Source: Streptomyces sp. JH34 (GTDB lineage Bacteria; Actinomycetota; Actinomycetes; Streptomycetales; Streptomycetaceae). Taken from it: DNA of 64,000 bases. Positions within the stretch are counted from its first letter, which is position 1. Each line of letters begins with the position of its first letter. The position numbers and the translations under genes are program-made. Below, in pieces: positions 33,213 to 41,608 of this stretch. The notes beneath the pieces were generated by a model. That model ran no database searches. It worked only from the letters and a program-made list of their open reading frames with translations, and was not told the DNA's origin. The DNA lies in assembly GCF_029428875.1 (NCBI RefSeq), contig NZ_JAJSOO010000001.1, positions 7,040,501-7,104,500 on the forward strand, read 5' to 3'.

Positions 33213-34079
33213 GTGATCATCCTCTCCGTCGTCATGGCGCTGTTCGCGGCGCTCGCGAACGCGGCGGCCTCCGTGCTGCAGCGCCACGCCGCAGCGGCCG
33301 ACCTGGCCGACACCTCGGGCGGGCGTCCCACAGGGCGGTTCGCCTTCGCACGCCGCCCGGCGTGGCGCTGGGGGGCTGGCCTCCTCGCCGTGTCCGGGGC
33401 GGCGCAGGCCCTGGCCCTGGCCACAGGCCCGCTGGCAGTGGTGCAGCCGGTGATGACGACGGAGCTGCTGTTCACGCTGGTACTGGCCGCCGTCGTCTTC
33501 CGGTGGCCGCCGGGCCCCCGGGCGTGGGCGGCATTCCTCGGGATGGCGCTGGGGCTTGCGGCCTTCCTCCTGCTCGCCGGTCCGGCCGGCGGCGTGGAGA
33601 CCGTCCCGCCGAAGAGGTGGCTGATCAGCGCCTTTCCCGCCCTGGCCGTCTCGATCACGCTGACCGTGACCGGCAGGAGACTGCGGGGGGCGGCGCGGGC
33701 GGCGGTCCTGGGGTCGGTCACCGCCATCGGCTTCTCCTTCACCGCGGCGCTGATCAAGGACACCCTCGGCCTCGTTTCCGGCGGATCGGGGGACGTGTTC
33801 ACCACGTGGCAGATCTACACGGCCGCAGCGGTGGGCCTCGGCTCCTTCCTGATGCTCCAGGCCACGCTGCGGGCCGGTTCCCTGGCGGCGTCACAGCCCG
33901 CCCTCACCCTCGGCGACTCGCTGTTGAGCGTGATCCTGGGGATCTCGCTGTTCGAGGAACGGATCGACCTCGGCTGGCGGGTGCTGCCGGAGGTGGCGTC
34001 GCTCGGCCTCGTCGCGTTCGCCTGTGTACATCTGAGCCGGTCCCCACTCGTCTCGGGTAAGGAGGCGCAACGATGGTGA
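33213..34079 (+). CDS. EamA/DMT-like membrane transporter
   Basis: The 288-residue protein has about nine to ten hydrophobic helices, starting SVVMALFAALANAAASVLQR, with a central QALALATGPLAVVQPVMTTE and C-terminal LGSFLMLQATLRAGSLAASQ and PALTLGDSLLSVILGISLFE (the conserved G-x-x-L-F-x-E of DMT carriers). The substrate is unknown; relatives move sugars, lipid-linked sugars or metabolites. The GTG start 33213 follows GGAGGGCGG. Its stop overlaps the start of the next gene by seven bases, so the SDR, transporter and deacetylase are one operon. Confidence 0.88.
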   Translation: MIILSVVMALFAALANAAASVLQRHAAAADLADTSGGRPTGRFAFARRPAWRWGAGLLAVSGAAQALALATGPLAVVQPVMTTELLFTLVLAAVVFRWPPGPRAWAAFLGMALGLAAFLLLAGPAGGVETVPPKRWLISAFPALAVSITLTVTGRRLRGAARAAVLGSVTAIGFSFTAALIKDTLGLVSGGSGDVFTTWQIYTAAAVGLGSFLMLQATLRAGSLAASQPALTLGDSLLSVILGISLFEERIDLGWRVLPEVASLGLVAFACVHLSRSPLVSGKEAQRW

Positions 34080-34873
34080 GATCCCCCGGACACCCGGGCA
34101 CCGTCGGCCTGGGTGTGGCGGCGGGCGTGCTGGGAGCGGCTGCCGCATGGCACATCGGACCCGCCGCCACCTGGCTGCCGCCCGTACGCCGGATCCTGAG
34201 CCCCTCGCTGGACGGCCGAGGCCGCCCCGACCACGTGGCACTGACCTTCGACGACGGACCGGACCCGGCCGGCACCCCGCACTTCCTGCGCGTCCTCGCC
34301 GAGCACCGGGTGCGGGCCACCTTCTTCCTCGTCGGCGAATCGCTGACCCGTCATCCCGCCCTCGGCCGGGCGCTCGTGGCGGCGGGACACGAGGCGGCGG
34401 TGCACGGCTGGCACCACGACCGCCCCTGGTTCCCCGCGCCGCTGCGCGACGTACGGGAGGTGGGGCGAGCCGCCGACGCTGTACGGCAGTTCTGCGGGAC
34501 GGACCCGAGGTGGTACCGGCCGCCCTACGGCATCCTCACCGGCGGCCGGCTGGCGGCAGCCCGCCGCGCCGGTCTGCGGCCCGTGCTGTGGTCGGCGTGG
34601 GGCCAGGACTGGACAGCGCACGCGGACGCCCGATCCGTGACGACCGCGGTCCTGAAGGACCTGACCGGCGGAGGCACCGTGCTGCTGCACGACGCGGACC
34701 GGTGGAGCGCGCCGGGGGCCTGGCGGGCCACGCTCGACGCCCTGCCCACCCTGCTCGCCGAGTGCCGCCGACGGGGGCTCAGGGTCGGACCGCTGGGCGA
34801 GCACGCCGTGGGACGCGTCCAGGGGCCCCCGGGTCACACCGCCCCGGACGCCGGTCGCGCCCGGACCTCCTGA
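34073..34873 (+). CDS. Polysaccharide deacetylase (CE4/NodB domain)
   Basis: The 266-residue protein has an N-terminal signal anchor (VGLGVAAGVLGAAAAWHIG, about 11-29) and a NodB domain: HVALTFDDGPDPAG (the metal/catalytic D-D pair, about 54-67), ATFFLVGESL, AAVHGWHHDR (two metal-ligand His), WYRPPYGI and VLLHDADRW. It would remove N-acetyl groups from an extracytoplasmic sugar polymer or glycolipid. AAGGAGG (34059-34065) seven bases before the ATG is an excellent ribosome site, within the end of the transporter gene. Confidence 0.9.
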   Translation: MVRSPGHPGTVGLGVAAGVLGAAAAWHIGPAATWLPPVRRILSPSLDGRGRPDHVALTFDDGPDPAGTPHFLRVLAEHRVRATFFLVGESLTRHPALGRALVAAGHEAAVHGWHHDRPWFPAPLRDVREVGRAADAVRQFCGTDPRWYRPPYGILTGGRLAAARRAGLRPVLWSAWGQDWTAHADARSVTTAVLKDLTGGGTVLLHDADRWSAPGAWRATLDALPTLLAECRRRGLRVGPLGEHAVGRVQGPPGHTAPDAGRARTS

Positions 34874-35036
34874 AGGGGTGTGGGCCGCGAGGCTGGTGCG
34901 AACCGGCGTGGACGGCGCGCTGCGAGGGGCGTGGGCACGGCGGCGCAGTGATCCGTCCGGTACTCCGCGCGCCCTGCCGGGCACCCCGGGTCACGGCAAT
35001 GATGAGCACACCGCACATGATCCGAGCGACTCCGCA

Positions 35037-35055
35037 CACCTGCCGCCGGCAGGTG
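35037..35055 (+). other. Hairpin in the leader of the furan synthase gene
   Basis: CACCTGCC-GCC-GGCAGGTG is an 8-bp stem with a 3-nt loop, ending ten bases before the ribosome site GGAAGGA (35066-35072). It could modulate translation or stabilise the mRNA. The rest of the 206-base gap after the deacetylase shows nothing else. Confidence 0.4.
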
Positions 35056-35079
35056 GACCGACGGTGGAAGGAATCCACG

Positions 35080-35835
35080 TTGCTGCTGCTCATCTCCCCG
35101 GACAGTGTCGAGGAAGCACTCGACTGCGCGAAGGCCGCCCGGCACCTCGACATCGTCGACGTCAAGAAGCCCGACGAGGGCTCGCTCGGCGCGAACTACC
35201 CCTGGGTCATCAGAGACATCCGCGCCGCGGTCCCGGCGGACAAGCCGGTGTCCGCCACCGTGGGAGACGTACCGTACAAGCCGGGCACGGTGGCCCAGGC
35301 CGCCCTCGGTGCCGCTGTCTCCGGAGCCACGTACATCAAGGTCGGCCTCTACGGATGCACGACGCCCGAGCAGGCCGTCGAGGTCATGCGCGGTGTCGTC
35401 CGAGCCGTGAAGGACTACCGGCCGGACGCGTTCGTCGTCGCCTCGGGCTACGCCGACGCCCACCGGATCGGCTGCGTCAACCCGCTCGCACTGCCCGAAA
35501 TCGCCCGGCTCTCCGGCTCCGACGCGGCCATGCTCGACACCGCCGTCAAGGACGGGACCCGGCTGTTCGACCACGTCCCGCCGGACGCCTGTGCGGAGTT
35601 CGTCCGGCTGGCCCACGAGGCCGATCTTCTCGCCGCACTCGCGGGCAGCATCAAGGCCGAGGACCTCGCCACGCTGACCCGCATCGGCACGGACATCGTG
35701 GGAGTGCGCGGAGCGGTCTGCGAGCGGGGCGACCGCACCACCGGAAGGATCCAGCCGCCGATGGTGGCAGCCTTCCGGGCGGAGATGGACCGGCACGCCC
35801 GTGCCCACGCGGCGACCGCGGTCGCCGCGAGCTGA
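35080..35835 (+). CDS. mfnB: (5-Formylfuran-3-yl)methyl phosphate synthase-like (MfnB family)
   Basis: The 251-residue TIM barrel matches MfnB: LLLLISPDSVEEALDCAKAA, DIVDVKKPDEGSLGANYPWV (about 24-43), ATYIKVGLYG, VASGYADAHR and LLAALAGSIKAEDLATL. In methanogens MfnB fuses two glyceraldehyde-3-phosphates into the furan aldehyde phosphate of methanofuran, using the Lys of VDVK (K29 here) as Schiff base; that Lys is present. The start is TTG 35080: GGAAGGA lies seven bases upstream and the family opens exactly here. The stop is nine bases before the aldehyde dehydrogenase, forming an operon with it and the alcohol dehydrogenase. Confidence 0.88.
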   Translation: MLLLISPDSVEEALDCAKAARHLDIVDVKKPDEGSLGANYPWVIRDIRAAVPADKPVSATVGDVPYKPGTVAQAALGAAVSGATYIKVGLYGCTTPEQAVEVMRGVVRAVKDYRPDAFVVASGYADAHRIGCVNPLALPEIARLSGSDAAMLDTAVKDGTRLFDHVPPDACAEFVRLAHEADLLAALAGSIKAEDLATLTRIGTDIVGVRGAVCERGDRTTGRIQPPMVAAFRAEMDRHARAHAATAVAAS

Positions 35836-35844
35836 TCACCAGGC

Positions 35845-37248
35845 ATGCCGACGCAACGACCCACTCGTGCGCCCGGGGCCCGTGACAAGTGCTTCGCCGT
35901 GCTCGATCCCGCGACGGGCGAGCCGTTCGACGAGGCTCCCGACCAGGAGCCGGACACGTTGGACGCCGTCGTCGACGCGGCCCACGTGGCCTGGCGCGGC
36001 TGGCGGGCCGACCCCGTCGCCCGTACCGGTGCGCTGCTCGCGGCAGCCGACGCCGTCGAGGCCGCCGGGACGGACCTCGCCCCCCTCCTCACCCGTGAAC
36101 AGGGCAAACCCCTGTCCGAGTCGTACGCGGAGATCGCCCGGACGGCAGCCCGCCTACGCTATTTCGCCGAGCTGGACCCCGGCTCACAGCTCATCACGGA
36201 CGGCCGGCCGGTGCGCAGCGAGATCCGCTGGCGACCGCTCGGCCCCGTCGCCGCCATCGTCCCGTGGAACTTTCCCCTCCAGCTCGCGTCGGCGAAGTTC
36301 GCGCCCGCGCTCGCCGCGGGCAACACGGTGGTCCTCAAGCCTTCGCCGTACACCCCTCTCTCCACACGGCTTCTGGGGTCGGTCCTCTCCACCGTCCTCC
36401 CTGAGGACGTACTGACTGTCGTCACCGGCCGCGAACCCCTCGGTGCCCGCCTCGCGTCCCATCCGAGGATCCGCCATGTGACCTTCACCGGCTCGATTCC
36501 CACCGGGCGGGCCGTCGCGGAGAGCGCGGCTGCCTCGCTCACCCGCGCCACCCTGGAGCTGGGCGGCAACGACGCCGCCATCCTCCTGGAGGACGTGGAC
36601 GTCGAACACGTCGCGGACCGGCTGTTCTGGGCCGCGTTCCGCAACTGCGGACAGGTCTGCATGGCGGTCAAGCGCGTCTACGCCCCGGCCCGGATCCACT
36701 CCCAGGTGGTCGAAGCCCTCGCGCACCGCGCGAGGACCGTCGTCGTCGGATCCGGGCTCGACCCCGTTTCGCAGCTGGGACCGGTCAACAACGCCGCCCA
36801 GCTGGCCAGGGTCGAGCGCTACACGGCCCGGGCACTGGCGGACGGTGCCCGGGCCGCGGCCGGCGGCCACCGCCTGGACCGGCCGGGGTACTTCTTCGCC
36901 CCCACCGTCCTGGCCGATGTCCCCTCCACCAGCCCGGTGGTGACGGAGGAGCAGTTCGGACCGGTGCTGCCGGTGCTGCCTTACACCGGCGTCGACGAAG
37001 CCGTCGCGGCGGCCAACGGCACCGGCTTCGGGCTGGGCGGGTCGGTCTGGGGCACCGACCTCGACCGGGCCGAGGCGGTCGCCGGCCGTCTGGAGTGCGG
37101 GACGGCCTGGATCAACCACCACGCCGAACTCTCCCTGGCCCAGCCCTTCGCGGGCATCAAGGAAAGCGGTGCCGGCGTCGCGGGCGGCCCCTGGGGGCTC
37201 TACGGCAATCTCAGGCCGTTCGTCGTGCACCGTCCGGAGGAGGCATGA
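35845..37248 (+). CDS. NAD(P)-dependent aldehyde dehydrogenase
   Basis: The 467-residue ALDH has all key motifs: VAAIVPWNFPLQLASAKFAP (about 134-153), the general base in LELGGNDAA (E238) and the nucleophile in NCGQVCMAV (C272), then EEQFGPVLPVLPY and KESGAGVAGG. It oxidises an aldehyde to the acid. Coming right after the MfnB-like gene, whose product is a furan aldehyde, and overlapping (ATGA) the zinc alcohol dehydrogenase, its substrate is plausibly a furfural derivative. It resembles aryl-aldehyde (vanillin/benzaldehyde) dehydrogenases. Confidence 0.92.
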   Translation: MPTQRPTRAPGARDKCFAVLDPATGEPFDEAPDQEPDTLDAVVDAAHVAWRGWRADPVARTGALLAAADAVEAAGTDLAPLLTREQGKPLSESYAEIARTAARLRYFAELDPGSQLITDGRPVRSEIRWRPLGPVAAIVPWNFPLQLASAKFAPALAAGNTVVLKPSPYTPLSTRLLGSVLSTVLPEDVLTVVTGREPLGARLASHPRIRHVTFTGSIPTGRAVAESAAASLTRATLELGGNDAAILLEDVDVEHVADRLFWAAFRNCGQVCMAVKRVYAPARIHSQVVEALAHRARTVVVGSGLDPVSQLGPVNNAAQLARVERYTARALADGARAAAGGHRLDRPGYFFAPTVLADVPSTSPVVTEEQFGPVLPVLPYTGVDEAVAAANGTGFGLGGSVWGTDLDRAEAVAGRLECGTAWINHHAELSLAQPFAGIKESGAGVAGGPWGLYGNLRPFVVHRPEEA

Positions 37249-38339
37249 CGACGAGGTTCGGGGCGGCGGTGCTGCGTTCGTACGACACGCCGTTCACCGT
37301 CGAGGAGGTGGCACTGCGCGAGGGTCCGGCCGACGGCGAGGTCCTGGTCAGGATCGCGGGCTGCGGGATGTGCCGTACCGACCTGGCCGTCCGGAGTTCG
37401 GCAGGCCGCACACCGCTGCCGGCGGTGCTCGGCCACGAGGGTGCGGGAGTCGTGGTGGAGACGGGCGGCCCGGACACCGGCCTCAGCACGGGCGACCACG
37501 TCGTGCTGAGCTTCGACTCCTGCGGACACTGCCACAACTGCATGGGCGGAAAGCCCGCCTACTGCGACTCGTTCGCCTCGCTCAACCTCTTCGGGGGACG
37601 CAAGGCCGGTGCCGCGCGGTTCACCGACGCCGCCGGGGGCGAGCTGGCCCCCCGATGGTTCGGCCAGTCCTCGTTCGCCGAGTACGCCATGGTCAGGGCG
37701 CGCAACGCCGTCCGGGTGGATCCCTCCCTGCCCGTCGAACTGCTCGGGCCGCTCGGCTGCGGATTCCTCACCGGCGCCGGCGCCGTCCTGAACTCCTTCG
37801 GCGTCGGCCCCGGCGACAGCATCGCCGTGTTCGGCGCGGGGGCCGTGGGCCTCGCGGCGGTGATGGCCGCCACCGCCGCTGGGGCGGTGACCGTGGCCGT
37901 CGACCGGCACCCCGAACGGCTGGCCACCGCCGAGCGGCTCCGCGCGATCCCGCTGCACGCCTCGACGGCCGGCCTGCCCGACCGCATCCGGCGACTGACC
38001 GGCGGCGGCACGCAGTACGCACTCGACACCACGGGCTCACCCGAGCTGATCAACGACGCGCTCCAGGCACTGCGCCCGACCGGCAACCTCGGCCTGGTCG
38101 CACGCATACACACGCCGCTCCCGCTCCGGCCGGGGTCGCTGGACCGCGGCCGGAAGCTCTCCCACATCTGCGAAGGGGACGCGGTGCCGGGACTGCTGAT
38201 TCCGCGGCTCACCGCGCTGTGGCAGACCGGGCTCTTCCCCTTCGACCAGCTGATCCGCACCTACCCGCTGGCCGACATCAACAAGGCCGAACGCGACTGT
38301 GAAGCCGGCCGCGTGGTCAAACCGGTCCTGATTCCGTAG
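37245..38339 (+). CDS. Zinc-dependent alcohol dehydrogenase (aryl-alcohol type)
   Basis: The 364-residue MDR enzyme has catalytic zinc ligands in GCGMCRTDL (C43) and LGHEGAGVV (H-E), the structural zinc cluster CGHCHNCMGGKPAYC, and a Rossmann loop IAVFGAGAVGLAAV. The large FGGRKAG and FGQSSFAEYAMV segments mark the benzyl/aryl-alcohol dehydrogenase branch. It would interconvert an aromatic or furan alcohol and aldehyde. GGAGGAGG (37237-37243) precedes the ATG, which overlaps the upstream TGA in ATGA, so translation is coupled. It ends the MfnB-like operon. Confidence 0.92.
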   Translation: MTTRFGAAVLRSYDTPFTVEEVALREGPADGEVLVRIAGCGMCRTDLAVRSSAGRTPLPAVLGHEGAGVVVETGGPDTGLSTGDHVVLSFDSCGHCHNCMGGKPAYCDSFASLNLFGGRKAGAARFTDAAGGELAPRWFGQSSFAEYAMVRARNAVRVDPSLPVELLGPLGCGFLTGAGAVLNSFGVGPGDSIAVFGAGAVGLAAVMAATAAGAVTVAVDRHPERLATAERLRAIPLHASTAGLPDRIRRLTGGGTQYALDTTGSPELINDALQALRPTGNLGLVARIHTPLPLRPGSLDRGRKLSHICEGDAVPGLLIPRLTALWQTGLFPFDQLIRTYPLADINKAERDCEAGRVVKPVLIP

Positions 38340-38462
38340 CAGGGGCCGATGAGCGAGGGAGCCATCGGCGCGGCCCGGGGACCGGTCTCCCCGACTCGCA
38401 CGGCCGTGGGACGGTCGCCCTCGCTGGTCCTGGTTCTCGTTTCTCGCACCGAAGGAGTGCAC

Positions 38463-39371
38463 ATGGTCGACACAGCGCGTCGGAACAACGGGGTGGAGGG
38501 CGTGGAAGGGGGTATCGGACTGACCGCCCTCCTGGTCGCCGCGTCACGGGCGATCGAGACCCATCGTCACGACAGCCTGGCACGCGACGTCTACGCGGAG
38601 CACTTCGTCCGTGCCGCACCGGCGTCCGCGGACTGGCCCGTCCGTATCCAACAGGTTCCGGACGGGGACGCGAACCCCCTGTGGGGACGCTTCGCGCGGT
38701 ACTTCGGTCTGCGGACGCGGGTGCTCGACGACTTCCTCCTCCAGTCGGTGCACGCCGGGCCCCCTCGCCAGGTGGTGCTGCTCGGCGCCGGGCTGGACTC
38801 GCGGGCGTTCCGGCTCGACTGGCCGTCCGGCTGCGTGGTCTTCGAGATCGACAAACCGGGAGTGCTGGATTTCAAGCACGACGTACTCGACGGACTGTCG
38901 GCCACGTCGAAGGCGGCGCGCGTCCCGATCCCGATCGATCTGCGCGCCGACTGGGTGGAAGCACTGATCGGCGCCGGCTTCGACACGGCCGCCCCGAGCA
39001 TCTGGCTGGCCGAGGGGCTGCTGTTCTACCTGCCGATCACCGCCGAGACGTACCTCATCGACACGGTGGACCGGCTGAGTACGGGAGGAAGCGCCCTGGC
39101 GTACGAGGTGAAGCTGGAGAAGGACCTCCTGGAATACCGCGACAGCCCGCTCTACACCTCCACGCAACAGCAGATCGGCATCGACCTGCTCAATCTGTTC
39201 GACGCAGGACCACGGCCCGACTCCGCAGGTGATCTGGAGGGCAGGGGCTGGTCCACATCGGTCCACACGCCCTTCGACTTCACCCGTCGGCACGGACGGG
39301 GCCCGCTGCCCGAGCCGAACGACGCGCTGGAGGGCAACCGCTGGGTGTTCGCGAACAAGTTCCGGCCGTGA
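38463..39371 (+). CDS. SAM methyltransferase, PPM/TIGR00027 family
   Basis: The 302-residue protein has IGLTALLVAASRAIETHRHD, DFLLQSVHAGPPRQVVLLGA, GAGLDSRAFRL (motif I), VFEIDKPGVLDFK and IWLAEGLLFYLPITAETYL, the pattern of the actinobacterial leucine-carboxyl-methyltransferase-like O-methyltransferases often found in secondary metabolism. GAAGGAG (38451-38457) is five bases before ATG 38463. It follows the alcohol dehydrogenase by 123 bases on the same strand, so it could methylate the product of that pathway, but co-transcription is not shown. Confidence 0.88.
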   Translation: MVDTARRNNGVEGVEGGIGLTALLVAASRAIETHRHDSLARDVYAEHFVRAAPASADWPVRIQQVPDGDANPLWGRFARYFGLRTRVLDDFLLQSVHAGPPRQVVLLGAGLDSRAFRLDWPSGCVVFEIDKPGVLDFKHDVLDGLSATSKAARVPIPIDLRADWVEALIGAGFDTAAPSIWLAEGLLFYLPITAETYLIDTVDRLSTGGSALAYEVKLEKDLLEYRDSPLYTSTQQQIGIDLLNLFDAGPRPDSAGDLEGRGWSTSVHTPFDFTRRHGRGPLPEPNDALEGNRWVFANKFRP

Positions 39372-39469
39372 CCGGGCCGTCAGGTGGCTTCACCGCAGGC
39401 AGGGCCTGAACCGCACAGCGACGAGTCGGATTCAGGCTCTCCATGATCGGCATCGAGCCGGCCGACCCG

Positions 39470-39853
39470 TCAGACGGGCTCCAGCCGGGTGCGCAGGAGA
39501 CAGAACTCGTTTCCTTCGGGGTCGGCCAGGACGTACCAGCTCTCCTCACCGGACTGGCCCACGTCCGCGTGCACGGCGCCCAGTGCGAGCAGACGGGCCA
39601 GTTCGGCGTCCTGGTCGCGGTCGGTGGCGCTGACATCGATGTGCAGCGGGAGCTTGCCTGCCCGGCGGTCGCGGCCCGCGTTGACGACCATGGTCGGCTG
39701 CGCTCCACCGAATCCGGTTCCGGGCGGACCGATGTGGATGCTGCCGTCGCCTTCGCGTTCCCACTCGACGTAGCCGAGGACATCGCACCAGAACGCGGCC
39801 AGCCGGCCGGGATCTTCGGCGTCGATCACGAGTTCGCTGATTCGGCATGCCAT
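39470..39853 (-). CDS. VOC family protein
   Basis: The 127-residue glyoxalase-like protein shows CRISELVIDAEDPGRLAAFW, VLGYVEWEREGDGSIHIG, PLHIDVSATDRDQDAELARL and EESWYVLADPEGNEFCLLRT, the modules of the VOC_2/glyoxalase_6 branch, with H/E metal-ligand candidates in LHID and NEFC. The substrate is unknown. TATCCT (39860-39865, minus) ends six bases before ATG 39853 with no ribosome site, consistent with a leaderless mRNA. It is convergent with the methyltransferase gene. Confidence 0.9.
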   Translation of the reverse strand: MACRISELVIDAEDPGRLAAFWCDVLGYVEWEREGDGSIHIGPPGTGFGGAQPTMVVNAGRDRRAGKLPLHIDVSATDRDQDAELARLLALGAVHADVGQSGEESWYVLADPEGNEFCLLRTRLEPV

Positions 39854-40062
39854 GCCGGAAGGATAGGCGCGGCGGGGCTGACCCGGCCTCGGTCCGCACG
39901 ACACGACCTGCTGCTGCCAGGTGTGAGGGGCCGGAATCGCTTATGGGCAGAGGCGCGACCCCGTACGTGCCTTTACGCCGTCACGTCCACGTGATCCACT
40001 TCGCCATGTCATGTACGGGCGATCCCTGGGGGAGGGGTCGCGGGGGGAAGGAAAGCGCTCCG

Positions 40063-41346
40063 GTGAGCGTCGTCGACGAACAGACAACTCAGCCCTGTCC
40101 GGAATGCGGGGCCGAGATGCGTATGGACCCTCGATTCACCACGTGGTGCACGGAGTGCGACTGGAATGTCGACCCGGACGCACCGGAGGAGGGATCGGGA
40201 CGATTCGAGAAGGCGCGCCGGGCCAGGGCCCACCGCGACGGGGAAAGGCTTCACACCCGGATGGGCGACGCGGAGTCGGCGGGCGGCGGAGGGCGCCTCT
40301 CCCTGATCCTCGTCCACGCCATCGCCTGCGCCGTGCACGCCGTCACAGTGGTACTGACAGCAGTCGCGGCCTGGTGCGTCGTTCGTGGCTGGGGAGGCCT
40401 GGGCGTGTTGCTGGGTCTGGTCCTGCTCCTCCTGGCGTGGACTCTCAGGCCGCGGCTGTCCCGGCTGCCCCAGGGCGGGCACGTGTTGGGCCGGGACGAC
40501 GCGCCGGCGCTGTACGACGTGATCGACGAGGTCGCCGACGTGGCCGGTACACGTGGGGTGGACCTCGTCGTGGTCGACGCGGAGATCAACGCGAGCGTGA
40601 CGAGCTGCGGGCTGCGCGGTCGACGCGTGCTGACGCTGGGACTGCCCCTGTGGGAGATGCTCGGGTCCCAGCAGAGGATCGCACTGCTGGGACACGAACT
40701 CGGCCACTTCAGCAACGGCGACACGCGCCGTGGGCTCGTCGTCGGGACCGCCTACCATTCCCTGCTCACCTGGCGGTACTACCTGGCGCCGACGGCCGAT
40801 CCGACCCCCGTGGAGATGGTCGTGAACCTGGTGTACCTCGTGCCGCGTCTGCTGATCAGGGCCGTGCTGCTGACCCTCGACCGGCTGACCTCAGGTGTCC
40901 ACCGGCGCGGCGAGTATCTGGCCGACTCCTTCGCGGGCCGGGCCGGTTCCACCGAAGCGGCGGCGGACCTCATGGACAAGCTCCTTGTCGCGGAGTCGGC
41001 GGCCACGACGATGAGACGTGAGGCGAACAGGCCCCGAGCGGGACGCCGCAGGCCGGGAACGGCAACAGAGGGGGCCGACAACCTCTGGGCCGTCCTCGCC
41101 GCCGATGTGGAGTCGATCCCGGACCACGAGTACGAACGCAGGCGGCGGGTCGGTGCGGCGAGGGGCCACTGTGTCGACTCGAGTCACCCGCCCACCCACC
41201 TCCGACGCGAGCGCCTGCTCGCGGCCGCGCCCGTCCCGGCGGCCGTCGTCATGAGCGACGAGAGCGAGAGGCGGATCTCCGGAGAGCTGGCCGGTGTGCG
41301 CCGGCTCGTCGCGGAAGGGATCCTCCGGGACGGCATCGACGGCTGA
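40063..41346 (+). CDS. M48 family metalloprotease with N-terminal zinc ribbon
   Basis: The 427-residue membrane protein starts with a zinc ribbon (PCPECGAEMRM and WCTECDW, two Cys pairs, about 10-35). Two adjacent hydrophobic helices follow (about 90-130), then the M48 catalytic region with GHELGHFSNGD, HELGH at 211-215, and the third ligand in GEYLADSFAGR. Family members degrade or process membrane proteins (HtpX-like). GTG 40063 follows GGAAGGA by ten bases; the frame is open to 39847 but overlaps the divergent VOC promoter. The zinc-ribbon/M48 fusion is characteristic of actinobacteria. Confidence 0.9.
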   Translation: MSVVDEQTTQPCPECGAEMRMDPRFTTWCTECDWNVDPDAPEEGSGRFEKARRARAHRDGERLHTRMGDAESAGGGGRLSLILVHAIACAVHAVTVVLTAVAAWCVVRGWGGLGVLLGLVLLLLAWTLRPRLSRLPQGGHVLGRDDAPALYDVIDEVADVAGTRGVDLVVVDAEINASVTSCGLRGRRVLTLGLPLWEMLGSQQRIALLGHELGHFSNGDTRRGLVVGTAYHSLLTWRYYLAPTADPTPVEMVVNLVYLVPRLLIRAVLLTLDRLTSGVHRRGEYLADSFAGRAGSTEAAADLMDKLLVAESAATTMRREANRPRAGRRRPGTATEGADNLWAVLAADVESIPDHEYERRRRVGAARGHCVDSSHPPTHLRRERLLAAAPVPAAVVMSDESERRISGELAGVRRLVAEGILRDGIDG

Positions 41347-41451
41347 CGCCGCAGGGGCCTGATCCCATGGCCGACAGGATCGCCGCGGGGCAGGAGCAGC
41401 GCCGTAAGGTCACGCGGTGGCGTCTCCGCTCCCGCCCTCGAACGAGCGGGG

Positions 41452-41525
41452 TGGGGGCGACCGGATTCGAACCGGCGTCCTCCTACATGTCGTGAAGGCG
41501 CGACGACCTCTGCGCTACGACCCCC
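41452..41525 (-). tRNA. tRNA-like gene, atypical (possibly Val-GAC pseudo-tRNA)
   Basis: The minus strand folds as a tRNA: T-arm GCCGG-TTCGAAT-CCGGT, acceptor GGGGG(T)CG with CGCCCCC (one bulged base), T8/A9, D-stem GCGC and D-loop with GG. The anticodon arm is poor: CCTTC/GTAGG with one U-U mismatch, loop ACGACAT, so the anticodon would be GAC with C instead of the invariant U33. CCA is not encoded (CCC). The acceptor extends outward into a perfect GGGTGGGGG/CCCCCACCC stem. Probably non-functional in decoding or a specialised RNA. Confidence 0.55.
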
Positions 41526-41608
41526 ACCCTGCCGTTGATCATACGAGCCCTGGAGTCCGGCCCTGCGACGCTTCGCCCTGAGCGGCGGCTCTCGGCGAAG
41601 CCCGCGGA

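Noticed and set aside
41452..41525. tRNA-like gene as an attachment site of an integrated element
   Set aside because: No integrase, excisionase or direct repeat of the tRNA 3' end is visible in the window.
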